A stretch of DNA of 64,000 nt from a virus, in the IMG/VR virus record IMGVR_UViG_3300034683_000142, positions 1 to 64,000 of that record; one strand, 5' to 3'. Position 1 is the first letter of the stretch, and every line of letters starts with the position of its first letter. Shown in pieces: positions 1-9,550 of the stretch. The position numbers and the translations under genes are program-made. The notes beneath the pieces were generated by a model. It saw nothing but the letters and a program-made list of their open reading frames with translations. It did no database searches and was not told the origin of the DNA.

Positions 1-2
1 CT

Positions 3-476
3 GCATTAACTCTAAAATTTGATTCAGGAACTACAGAAGGAACTAATTTATATACTTATAATGGTAGTACAGCTAAAACAATTGATATAAAAGCTGGAAC
101 AAATGTTACTCTTACTAAAGCAGCTGGGGTTATAACAATAAATTCACAAGATACAACTTATTCATTTTATGATTTACTCTTTAAGAATGCTACTGATACT
201 ACAGTAATGACCTATAAACCAGCTACTTCTCCAAGTAAAACAATCAAACAAGGTAGTAATATTACTATGTCTGTTGTTGGAGATGTTCTTACTCTTGGAG
301 CTATAGATACTTGAAGAGATGTTAAATTAAGGACTCCTGGAGCATCTTCTGCTACTAGTATAGGTAATGAAATATTAACTTTTGGAGAAGAATTCAATTG
401 GGACGCTACAAATAAAGAAGTAAAGTTAGGATGAACTGAAGTAGCAGCTAATGGTACAGTTACCTATACTTTTTAA
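3..476 (+). CDS. C-terminal part of a tail-fibre-like virion protein (5' end outside window)
   Basis: An open frame runs from the window edge to TAA at 474-476 and gives about 157 residues, so only the C-terminus is visible. The protein is rich in Thr, Gly, Asn and Ala in short beta-strand-like stretches, as in phage fibre shafts. Two in-frame TGA codons (312-314 and 432-434) are read as Trp beside one TGG. The next gene, also fibre-like, starts 13 nt after the stop, which supports a virion-surface role. I recognise no specific family; the fibre call rests on composition and neighbourhood. Confidence 0.6.
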
Positions 477-489
477 TAATTTATAACAT

Positions 490-2415
490 ATGGCTTATAA
501 GACAAAATTTCTTAATTATGCTACACAAACTAGATTTGACACAGACTTAGCCAATGGATTAATTGATAGTAAATCTATAGTATTTATTCAAGATACTAAA
601 AGAATCTGAACTCATAATACTTTCTTTGACACTTTATGAAATTATATAGGAGGCAAACCAGCAACTTTTGCTCCATCACCACACACGTTGGATAGTCATT
701 CTAATGTTACCATTACTTCAAATACTGCTGGAGAAATACTTAAATGAGATGGTAGTAAATGGATTAATAATACATTAGCTGAAGCTGGCATTGCAGCTAC
801 TAGTCATACTCATCCTTATTTACCATTAAGTGGTGGTACATTAACAGGTAATGTAATTATCAATACAGACTCAAAATTACATTGGGAAAGAAATACAGAT
901 TATGTATCTATCTCATTTAAAAATACATCAGATTCTGATACTGATTCTTATATGTCATTTTATGCTGGGGACAATGGAAATGAGTATTTTAAATTTAGTA
1001 GCTACAGTGGAGCAACTCCTACAACTTTATTAGATCTTAAAAGAGGTACTTCTACTTTATATACAGATTTAAATGTTACTGGTAGTGTTACAGCTCCAAC
1101 ATTTATAGGTAATTTATCTGGAAATGCTTCTACTGCTACCAAACTCCAAACAGTACGAACATTATGGGGACAGCCTTTTGATGGTACAGGTAATGTATTT
1201 GGAGATTTAGCTAATGTTAGTAATATAACGGCAAGTGGAAATATAAAACTTAATTATTCGTCATTAATACCAAAAGCTATTGAGTTTAATGCAGACTATA
1301 ATGGAACTAATTGGGGAGCAAGAATAGTCGCAGATTATTATGGCACTAGGTATCATCCGAGTGTTTATCATGGAATGTCATTTATTAGCGGCAGAAATTA
1401 TTTTGATAATTTTAGGTGGTTTAAAGCTGATTTTTCTGAAATAATGACATTGTTCAAAACAGGGAATTTAGTTTTAGGAAAAGGTACTAATCCTACTGAT
1501 GATGGGTATAAGCTTGATGTATTCGGCCCAAGCAGATTCACAGGTAATGTAGTTTTATCAGATACTCTTAATGTAACTCTCTCAAAAGAAGTTGGTGGTC
1601 AGTTAGCTAATTTCGGGGTAAATTATGCCCAAGCCGGAGGTAGAAATGCAAGTGTTGATGGCGGTTTTTTTAGGATAGACACGCGCCCTGAGCAAAATCT
1701 ATTTGATGTTATTTATCAAAAAGGCGGAGTTCCAGGAGAAATTATTTTAATGGGGGTAAGTAAAGGTGGCAACTTATATGTTTCTGGTACAGGCAGGTTT
1801 ACAGGTGAAGTAACAGCACCAACTTTTATAGGAGCTTTAAGTGGTAATGCTTCATCGGCAACAAAGTTACAAACTGCAAGAACAATAGCAGGAGTTTCAT
1901 TTGACGGTACAGCTAACATAGCTATTCCATTTGCTAATCTTTCAAGCAAACCGACCACTTTAGCAGGCTATGGCATTACGGATGCGGCAAGTTTAAATCA
2001 TACTCACGCTTATCTTCCATTATCTGGAGGAAGTTTAACTTCTACGATGAAAAATGTAACTACTGGAGTATTTGGTAGTCCACACTTGGCATTAAAAGCA
2101 TCTAATACCTTAGACAATAATGGATTTGTTGGTATGACTTTTGCAACTTCAACCAGTCCTAACTATGGATATTCTTTAGGAGCTTTAAGAAGTACAAATG
2201 GTGGTGGAGATTTAGTTATTAGAAGGCATAATAATGATATTATAGGTACTGAAGTTGCAAGATTAAGTTCTATAGGAGAATTACAACTTAGTGGACATAC
2301 TGTATATCACACAGGTAATTTTAATCCATCTAACAAAGTTGATGTATCAACTTATAATTTAGATATGGGTAATATTGCTGCTTTATTAGATGATATTAAT
2401 GGAACTATTATATAA
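490..2415 (+). CDS. Tail fibre protein with duplicated shaft module
   Basis: The 641-residue protein probably forms a tail fibre for host recognition. The N-terminus (MAYKTKFLNYATQTRF) resembles fibre attachment domains. Two copies of an HTH-x-YLPLSGG-x-L motif lie near residues 115 and 505, and the C-terminal part has VYHTGNFNPS, a phrase common in phage tail fibres. A 33-residue module beginning VTAPTFIG occurs twice (nt 1087-1185 and 1810-1908). TGA codons encode Trp three times in the first 90 residues, while the rest uses only TGG. The stretch between the two modules is visibly richer in G+C than its flanks, suggesting a swapped-in cassette. The start is the first ATG after the previous stop. 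Confidence 0.8.
1087..1185 (+). repeat. Copy 1 of a 33-codon repeated fibre module
   Basis: This encodes 33 residues beginning VTAPTFIGNLSGNAS and ending FDG. Copy 2 at 1810-1908 has the same length and differs at a few residues. Many synonymous codon differences separate the copies, so they are old or separately acquired. Confidence 0.8.
1810..1908 (+). repeat. Copy 2 of a 33-codon repeated fibre module
   Basis: This encodes 33 residues beginning VTAPTFIGALSGNAS and ending FDG, matching copy 1 at 1087-1185. Together the copies bracket a segment of different base composition inside the fibre gene. Confidence 0.8.
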
Positions 2416-2430
2416 GATTAAAATTAATTT

Positions 2431-3384
2431 ATGGGTACAATAATTGATAAATTACAATGATTATGAAGTGTTAAAGTAGCAATATCTGATATTCTTCATA
2501 CCAAGTTAGGTAATATTAATAAAACAACTACATATACAGAGAATAGTAATTTTCAAGACTTACTTAATCAATTTAGTAACTGAGATTTTAGGAGAAGAAG
2601 GTTAGTTCCAGTTATGACACAATATTTACAATATAGCTATGGTACTGCTAATGGGGTTACTGGTTACTATAATGACTTTTGGTTTGACTATACTGACTAT
2701 GACTGAGCTAATGATATAGTACCAATAACACATTGTGCTTTGGGTGGATTTGATGCTGAAAATATGCTTACTAGATCTGAAACAGGAGTAGTCATGGGGA
2801 AAGTGGTTTCTCCTTATGGTGGAGCCACTGTAGCTAATTTACCTTTTTGTATGGGATGTGGTAGTACTGCCAATATGAGTAATCAAAATACTTGAATGAA
2901 CTATAATCCTTTATATGCAGGTATATCTTATTACTATTCTACAACTAATATGAAAATATTATTAGCTGACGATTACACAAAAAATGATGGTGTTTTTATA
3001 TTAGGAAACATTGCATTAGTAGATCCATTGATGTTTGGTAGCAGTATAAGTGATTTAGCTTTAGTATGTATATCTTATAGATTAATAAATCCTTCTTATA
3101 CATCTAGTTCTACTAATACCACTAACTGGATAGGTATTGATGTGAGTGTGACTAGAAATAATACTGGAAATTATACTTTAACTTGAAATGTAGGGTATAA
3201 TAACTATAACTATATATGGCCATTATTTACTGGAGTCCAGACCACTAGTGGTGGACCTGCATATGTAACAGTTAAAGATATAACTATAAATGCATCTACA
3301 ACTGTAGTTAAAGTTTTAACTGGAGACGATCCAGATATTAGTGATAGAGCATTTAATGCTATTTTATTTGGGAGAAAATCATAA
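2431..3384 (+). CDS. Unknown virion-surface-like protein, 317 aa
   Basis: The 317-residue protein is rich in Tyr, Asn, Thr and Gly, with six TGA-encoded Trp residues. The N-terminus (MGTIIDKLQW) resembles that of the next gene (MGSISAKLSW): both start with a short helix followed by Trp and basic residues, so the two may share a virion attachment segment. A central stretch with CMGCGS and further Cys is seen, but I recognise no domain. The stop TAA overlaps the next ATG. Position between a fibre gene and an endolysin suggests a fibre or adhesin component; the exact role is unknown. Confidence 0.7.
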
Positions 3385-3914
3385 TGGGATCTATAAGTGC
3401 AAAATTAAGCTGATTAATAGCTAGAAAGAAATGAATAGTGGACTGAATCAATTCTAAAACTAATTACAATAATACTACTGGTGCCTCTAAGCCTTTTACT
3501 GGGACTTATGCTTCAGTACCATTTTATAATATTACTAATAATTTAGTTTGTTTCTTTCCAAATGGTTATCCAGAAGTAGTTGCCTATGTTCATTATGAAA
3601 ATGGGGTTCTTAATACAAGTTATAATGTAGGACATTATATAAGACCAGGAGTAAGTGTTTCATGTAGTAGGGCAGATACTGGTAAGTACAATTTTAGTAT
3701 AACACATCCATCTGACTTAGTTGGTTATGAATACCAAATATTTGCTTATGGTGGGCATGTTGATTCAAATTTTAATAACCCTTGTTATGCTACATGTAGT
3801 CCTACTAATTATACAACATCAGGTACTCATACATTTCTTATATTTACATCAGATGATGATACTAGAAATAACGGGTCTTTTACTATTCTTGTATTAGCAT
3901 GTAAATCTATATAA
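3384..3914 (+). CDS. Unknown virion-surface-like protein, 176 aa
   Basis: This 176-residue protein starts at an ATG that shares bases with the previous TAA, indicating translational coupling. The N-terminus (MGSISAKLSWLIARKKW) is helical and basic and contains three TGA-encoded Trp codons within 20 residues; with TGA as stop the gene would be invisible. The remainder is beta-rich with a periodic pattern of Tyr, Asn and Thr, ending in a hydrophobic strand (FTILVLACKSI). It resembles a small adhesin or fibre-tip protein and shares its N-terminal style with the gene before it. I recognise no named family. Confidence 0.7.
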
Positions 3915-3918
3915 TATT

Positions 3919-4479
3919 ATGAAAATGGATAAAGTAAAATTTTATAATTGTATTAGAAGTACAATATTTGGAAAATTATTACAAAATCAAGTTGATAGTA
4001 TAGAAGCTATACTTAATGAATGTAATAATATGGATGAAAGAAAAATAGCTTATATACTAGGAACTGTTTACCATGAGACTGCTAGAACTATGTTACCCAT
4101 AGAAGAGTATGGTAGAGGTAAAGGTCATTTATATGGTAAAAAAATTAAACACAATGGAGAGATATATTCTTATCCAGATAAATTATATTATGGTAGGGGT
4201 TTTGTACAGCTAACTTGATATGAAAATTATGAAAAATTTGGAGAGTTGTTAAATATACCTTTATTAGAAAACCCAGAACTAGCTTTAGATACAAATGTAT
4301 CTGCAAAAATACTTGTAATAGGTATGGAAAAAGGGTTATTTACTGGAAAAAAGTTAGATAACTACTTTAATGAGGAAAAAACAGATTGAAGAAATGCTAG
4401 AAGAATAATAAATGGACTAGACAAAGCAGATACTATAGCAAACTATGCTAAAAAATTTTATAATTGTTTAAGTGAATAA
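3919..4479 (+). CDS. GH19-like endolysin (chitinase/lysozyme fold)
   Basis: The 186-residue protein probably cleaves peptidoglycan during lysis. It matches the glycoside hydrolase 19 pattern: YHET at residues 51-54 with E53 as a candidate general acid, E62/E63 in a following loop, then YGRGFVQLTW at 91-100, the family's G-R-G-x-x-Q-L-T-W signature. The Trp of that signature is TGA (4216-4218), as is a second Trp before RNARRIINGLD near the C-terminus. No signal peptide is visible, so export would rely on a holin; a holin-like gene lies 0.7 kb downstream. Length is at the short end for GH19 phage lysins. The GH19-like fold is the best reading; substrate preference is inferred. Confidence 0.85.
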
Positions 4480-4489
4480 TATTTTATAT

Positions 4490-4654
4490 ATGTATAATTT
4501 TGGTAAAAGATTGTTTAAGGATATTAGAAATAATAAAATAATATCCTCAAAATCTAAAATTCTGGCATTTACTGAGTTTTATGATTATTACAGAACTAGA
4601 GGAGAAGAACCTCCTACTATGGAAGAGATAGAAGAAGTAGAAGAAAATAAATAA
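4490..4654 (+). CDS. Small hypothetical protein, 54 aa
   Basis: A 54-residue protein with a basic N-terminal half (MYNFGKRLFKDIRNNK) and a very acidic C-terminus (TMEEIEEVEENK). The ATG at 4490 is chosen; an in-frame GTG at 4472 inside the endolysin's last codons would add six residues. It sits between the endolysin and other small genes in a tightly packed run. No family is recognised. Confidence 0.6.
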   Translation: MYNFGKRLFKDIRNNKIISSKSKILAFTEFYDYYRTRGEEPPTMEEIEEVEENK

Positions 4655-4661
4655 TGTGATT

Positions 4662-4949
4662 ATGAATATAAGAATAAATACAGAAGATAAAACTATTATA
4701 GTATATAATGGAACTATTGGAGAAATAATTAAGTTTCTAAAACATTCAGTAGATGATTGGGAAGAATATACAATTGAAGACAAAGAACCTAAACTCTATG
4801 TTTCTCCATATCCTTCAACTTATCCCTATTATACCTATGGAGGTATAAATCAATCAGATTTAAAAGTTACAAGTTCAGATAACAATTTTAAAAGTGATGG
4901 CAGCGGAGCAGCTGTTGGATCTTTAAATGGAGTCAGTCTTAAATATTAA
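4662..4949 (+). CDS. Small hypothetical protein, 95 aa
   Basis: This 95-residue protein begins MNIRINTEDKTIIVYNG, with beta strands followed by a short acidic helix, then a Pro/Tyr-rich stretch (YVSPYPSTYPYYTYGG) and a Gly/Ser-rich tail. A GTG two codons upstream is a possible alternative start. The Pro/Tyr segment looks flexible. It lies in the lysis and accessory cluster and ends 5 nt before the next gene. No family recognised. Confidence 0.6.
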   Translation: MNIRINTEDKTIIVYNGTIGEIIKFLKHSVDDWEEYTIEDKEPKLYVSPYPSTYPYYTYGGINQSDLKVTSSDNNFKSDGSGAAVGSLNGVSLKY

Positions 4950-4954
4950 AAACT

Positions 4955-5218
4955 ATGTCATTGAGAAAATTTACAAGAGTTAATGGATCAATAGAAGTAA
5001 ATTCTATAGTACTAAATTTAGATTTTGAAGTAGTAAATAATGTTCCAGGAATTATATCATTTAATTTTAGCAATAATGGTACTTATGTTTCTGGGTCATA
5101 TTCTACAAAACTAGACTATTATTCTGTTAATGGTGAAATACTGCCATCAGAAATTATGTCAGAAGTAGTAACTGCATTAGAAAATGTAAGAACTAACTAT
5201 GAGGACTACCTTGAATAG
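4955..5218 (+). CDS. Small hypothetical protein, 87 aa
   Basis: The 87-residue protein is mostly beta strands (SIEVNSIVLNLDFEV, GIISFNFSNNGTYVSGSY) with a C-terminal helix. It ends in TAG, one of the few TAG stops here, which shows that TAG remains a stop codon in this phage. Its last 20 nt overlap the start of the holin-like gene. No family recognised. Confidence 0.6.
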   Translation: MSLRKFTRVNGSIEVNSIVLNLDFEVVNNVPGIISFNFSNNGTYVSGSYSTKLDYYSVNGEILPSEIMSEVVTALENVRTNYEDYLE

Positions 5219-5462
5219 AACATTTTTATACCTTAAAGCAAGATGGCAAGCAGAGACTCCAAAAATAGCAGTATATATTCAGTGATTTAGTGGATTAATA
5301 GCTGCTATAATTTATGCTTTAAGTGTGTTTTGAACATCTTTACCAGTAGAATGAAAAGAAAACGTCCCAGATACAATAACAAATAACATAGTGTATATTG
5401 GAGGTATAGCAGTTATATTACCTATTATACTACAATTCTTAGAAAAGAAAAATAAAAATTAA
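5199..5462 (+). CDS. Holin-like small membrane protein
   Basis: This 87-residue gene becomes visible only when its three TGA codons are read as Trp. The start at ATG 5199 overlaps the previous gene. Residues roughly 20-45 (IAVYIQWFSGLIAAIIYALSVFW) and 60-80 (NNIVYIGGIAVILPIILQFL) form two hydrophobic helices, followed by a charged tail (EKKNKN). Size, two-helix topology, charged C-terminus and position downstream of the endolysin fit a holin that lets the lysin cross the inner membrane. The function is inferred from topology and context; no sequence family is recognised. The TAA stop overlaps the next ATG. Confidence 0.65.
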
Positions 5463-5911
5463 TGATTATGACTTTAAATGAAGCTTTAGTAAGACAAAAT
5501 TTCTTTAGTAAAATAGTTCTAAAGAATGGTAATGAAGAGTTACCTAAAGATTTGAAAGTAAAAGTAATGGCAATGAGAATAGAGTTGAATAAACTTAGAA
5601 ATCAATTTGAACAGGACTCTCAAGAAGCTATTAGGGAACTAAAACCAGAGGGTTTTGATGAATTGTATTTAAAACCAGATAAAACTGAAGAAGAGCAAAA
5701 ACTATTAGATGAAATGACTAAAAAACTTACAGATGAACATAATGCCTTTATTTTAGAGGAAGGTAAAAAACCTGTGTCTTTTGATAAAAAACTCACGCAA
5801 GAAGAATTTAATGAGCTTATTAACACAAATTCTAATAGTGTGGAGATAAATGGAACTCAACTGAGTGCAGAGGATTTCTTAGAAATTATATATAGTCTTT
5901 TCGTTGATTAA
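5462..5911 (+). CDS. Hypothetical protein, 149 aa
   Basis: The 149-residue protein is helical and acidic, with a strongly charged central part (residues about 40-110) of coiled-coil character and a C-terminal hydrophobic stretch (AEDFLEIIYSLFV). It contains no Trp, so recoding is not tested here. It is translationally coupled to the holin-like gene and ends 12 nt before the large phosphoesterase-domain gene. No family recognised. Confidence 0.65.
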   Translation: MIMTLNEALVRQNFFSKIVLKNGNEELPKDLKVKVMAMRIELNKLRNQFEQDSQEAIRELKPEGFDELYLKPDKTEEEQKLLDEMTKKLTDEHNAFILEEGKKPVSFDKKLTQEEFNELINTNSNSVEINGTQLSAEDFLEIIYSLFVD

Positions 5912-5923
5912 AAAATCTTTATA

Positions 5924-8900
5924 ATGGGAGAATTTATAGAATTGATTGGGCAATTAAAGCCTAAAAATAATGGTAATTTTCCTATCGCTGATACTACTGA
6001 TTTAATTGGAGGGTATATTCAATTAGACTATGTAGCACAGTTAAATGAATACCTAAATACTGGAAAAGTAAGACAAGGTATGTTAGCTTATGTTACAGAG
6101 ACTAATAGAATATACCAATATCAGCAAGGAATATGAATCCCATGATCTGGTGGATCTGGTGGAGATGGAGGATTATCCATTATTAAAGTAGATAATCTCT
6201 CAGATTTAAATAATACAGCATTAAAAGTAACTGGACAATTAGTATATGTAGAAGAAGTAAAAGATTTAAGACTATATAATGGTGTAGAATGAGTATCTTT
6301 TAGTAAAATATATATACAACCTACACCTCCAGAAGACAAGGGAGGTATTTGAATAGATACTTCTGATGAAAAAACATATACAAGCTCTAATGGAATAATT
6401 TTAAATTTATTGCAAATACTATCTATTTTAGAAGAAAGAGTTAGAAGAATAGATTGAGCATTAGGTAATCAATTAGACTTTGGAGATTTTTCAAATAATC
6501 ATTATCAAGAATATGAAGATTATGAAAATCCTATAGAACCTTCTTATGGTACAGATACAGAAGAGGATTTTTGAAGACTTTCTGATAATTTACTAAGTGT
6601 AGTAGAAGAATTAGAACCTACACAATATAAATCTATAACTCCAACAGGTAAGCATTTAAGTATAAAAGGAGGAACTTATGCTGATATGATAAAGTATAAG
6701 GATAACTTTTTACCAAATGAACTACTATGGTGTGAGGATAGAAAACAACTATGAATAAAAGATAAAAGGACAAATAATTTAGTAATAATTGGTTCTGTTG
6801 GTGGAACAACCCCAGAACCTGATGACGATACTATGGAGCAAATACTAACGCAAGTTGTAGGTACTGGAACCAATACAGAAACAAAAATTATTGGAATAGA
6901 ATTTGGAGATATGGCCAATCTAGAAAACACTTATAGATTAAGTGTAAAGAATGGTAAACTAGATTTATATGATTATAGACTAGATAAAAACACTCTTGCT
7001 GGTAATGCCCAAGTAGTATCTAGTGGTGAATACTATACTAAACCATATTTTCCAATTCTTAGTGACTTTACAGGAAATACTAATTCTCCGATGATTTATA
7101 TAAATTCTTTATATGCTGGTGGGGATAGTACTTCTAAAGATTATAACCCTTGTTCACATAACTTTATTGAGTTATGTAATTTAACAAATATTGATTTAAA
7201 TTTAAAAGGGTTATACTTACACTATACAGAAAAGAATTCAGGACAGTGGGTATCATTGCCACTAAAAGGAGTAATAAAATCTAAAAGTACTTTTTTAATT
7301 AGAGGTGCTCAATGTTCTGTTATAGATATTAACACTACTTATATAAAAGTAAATACATTTGATATAGAGTGAACAAAAGATTTAACCTATAATCCAGATG
7401 TATTAGCAACTACAAATCCAGAATATAATATCTGGGATGAAAACAATTTAATAAGATTTTCTAACAGCTGTTCATTTTATATAAGTGGAGAGCCTTCTGA
7501 AAACTATTTTGCTACTAACATACTATCTGACACAGCTCCATGAAGTACAGTAGGAGTAAAAAAATGGTATGTAGATTTAGTAGGTATAGGTTCTTATAAT
7601 GGAACAGCAATGCCTAATGAAGGAGCACCTATTCCTGCTGTAGGTAAGAATAATTTATATGTTAGATACCATACTATGGATTTTATATCTCAAGCTATAA
7701 AAGCTACAACAGCAAGAAAAAATTCTTCTGAATGAACTTATATAGACATGAGTGTAGATAATCCAAAATTAAATAAATCTGTATATATACCTAAGGCATC
7801 ATATGAATCAAAAGATGTATTTTATAACAAAACAAAATTAACTGATGGAGCACCAAATATAATAACTTGTTCTTTTGGACAAAATGCTCATACTACAAGA
7901 TGTTTTAATTGAATATCTAAAGGATATTATAATGAATATATATGGTTTGCAGATTCAGAAGGTAATTATATAGAAGAAAATAAATTTGAGTCATTTAAAG
8001 CAGGTGATAATAGACCATCTACTAAGAATTGAAATGATCCAATATATGATAGAATAAGAATTATTGCTACAGATGGTACTGCATTTACAGTACATAAATT
8101 TATAAAAGATTGAGCAGAAGTTTCTGAACCTACAGTTATTAAATACAAAGTAGGTAGAGATAATGCTTGGTCTGAAGAAAGATCATTTACATTAAGAAAT
8201 CGTAATGATGTTATTAACTCAGGATTTAATTTTCTACATGTAACAGATCAACAAGGATTTAATCCAGAAGAATTAGAAACTTGGAGAGTATGTGCAGAAT
8301 TTATTGATAATGATAGAGTTAATAATGATTATGATTGAGTAATGAATACAGGAGATGAAACTCAAAATGGTAATAGAATTGGAGAATGGATAGATTATTT
8401 TAAAGGTGGAGAAGTTATATTTAAAGATAAAGAACAAATGTATGTTGTAGGTAATAATGACCTTTCACCAGAAGATTTTACTATATTAGGAGATGGTGGT
8501 GATTTAAGTAAAATAAATCCTTATAATGTATTATTATTCTTTACATTTGAACATCCTTATGAAATACCTAGAAGCTCTACAGGAGTATATATTCCAAGTG
8601 TATATAGTTTTATATATGGAGATACTTATTTCTTAGCTATGAACTCTGAAATATCTTCATTAACTAATGATTTAGTATTTGAAGTACCTTCTAGTGAAAA
8701 TGTATATACAGATGATATTAAACCTTGAGTAGAGAGGGATATGCAGCATTTTGTAGATGATAGTATAAAATGAAGAGTAGCATTTAATCATGAATCTCCG
8801 TTTACTATTATAACAGCAGAAACTATAATGTCTTATGTACATGCTGGAGAGGGAGGAGCACTAGTAAAAGATTTAACTTCTGAAAGAGGTGGATCTAGAG

Positions 8901-9550
8901 CTAATACTGTAGGAAATTATTGATTTTCTGAATTTTTACAAAATAATGAATTTAATATGTGTTTATGTGGTCACAAACATACTTATGCTAATTCTAAATA
9001 CTTAAGAGATGATAGCACTCTTACTATGGAACCTATAGTTTATGATCCTACATATAACCCAGAAACTGGTACATATCCAGATTGGTATAATGCTTTGCCA
9101 GAAAGAGAAAAAATGTGTGTAAGATTAAGTAATGATACAACACAACATTATGTAAGATATGTAATGTGTCAAGCTACTGGTTATAAATTAACTTCAAATA
9201 AAGAGTTACCTGCTAAAAATATACCTTGATTATTAGAATATTATCCTGTTACTGCACAAGTTGAAAATCCAACAACAAATACTGCTAGTGTAACACCTAA
9301 TGCTGCACAAAAATTTCCTCATTATATAATATGGAATATAGGAAAAGGTACAGAAACAGAAACTACAACAATAGTACCAGAACGTGATAGAATAATGGGA
9401 AAACCTTATAAAATAGTTTTATCTGCTAGTCCTACTACTCTTTGAGCATATCATTATAATAATCCAATACATTATACACAATTAACTAAAGTTCCAGCAA
9501 ATGGATCAGTTAATCCTACTAGAAATATAATTATTGAAAAATTACAATAA
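5924..9550 (+). CDS. Large virion protein with lamin-tail and calcineurin-like phosphoesterase domains
   Basis: One 1208-residue frame crosses about 19 TGA codons. The N-terminal 70 residues look like an attachment segment, followed by a Gly/Ser linker near residue 75. Residues about 395-460 match a lamin-tail-like beta sandwich: FIEL at 414-417 followed by the pattern L-x-G-x-x-L and W-V-S-LPL. Residues about 765-1060 match a calcineurin-like metallophosphoesterase: HVTDQQG with D775, NTGDE with D811, GNND at 843-846, FNH with H956, and CGHKH with H1017/H1019. Two metal-ligand positions differ from consensus (DxQ instead of DxH, GNND instead of GNHD), so activity is uncertain. Its place between lysis genes and a giant adhesin suggests a surface or tail enzyme acting on host phosphate esters, nucleic acid or glycans. 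Confidence 0.85.

Noticed and set aside
4472-4489. GTG start for the 54-aa gene
   Set aside because: It lies within the endolysin end and adds only six unremarkable residues; the ATG at 4490 is simpler.
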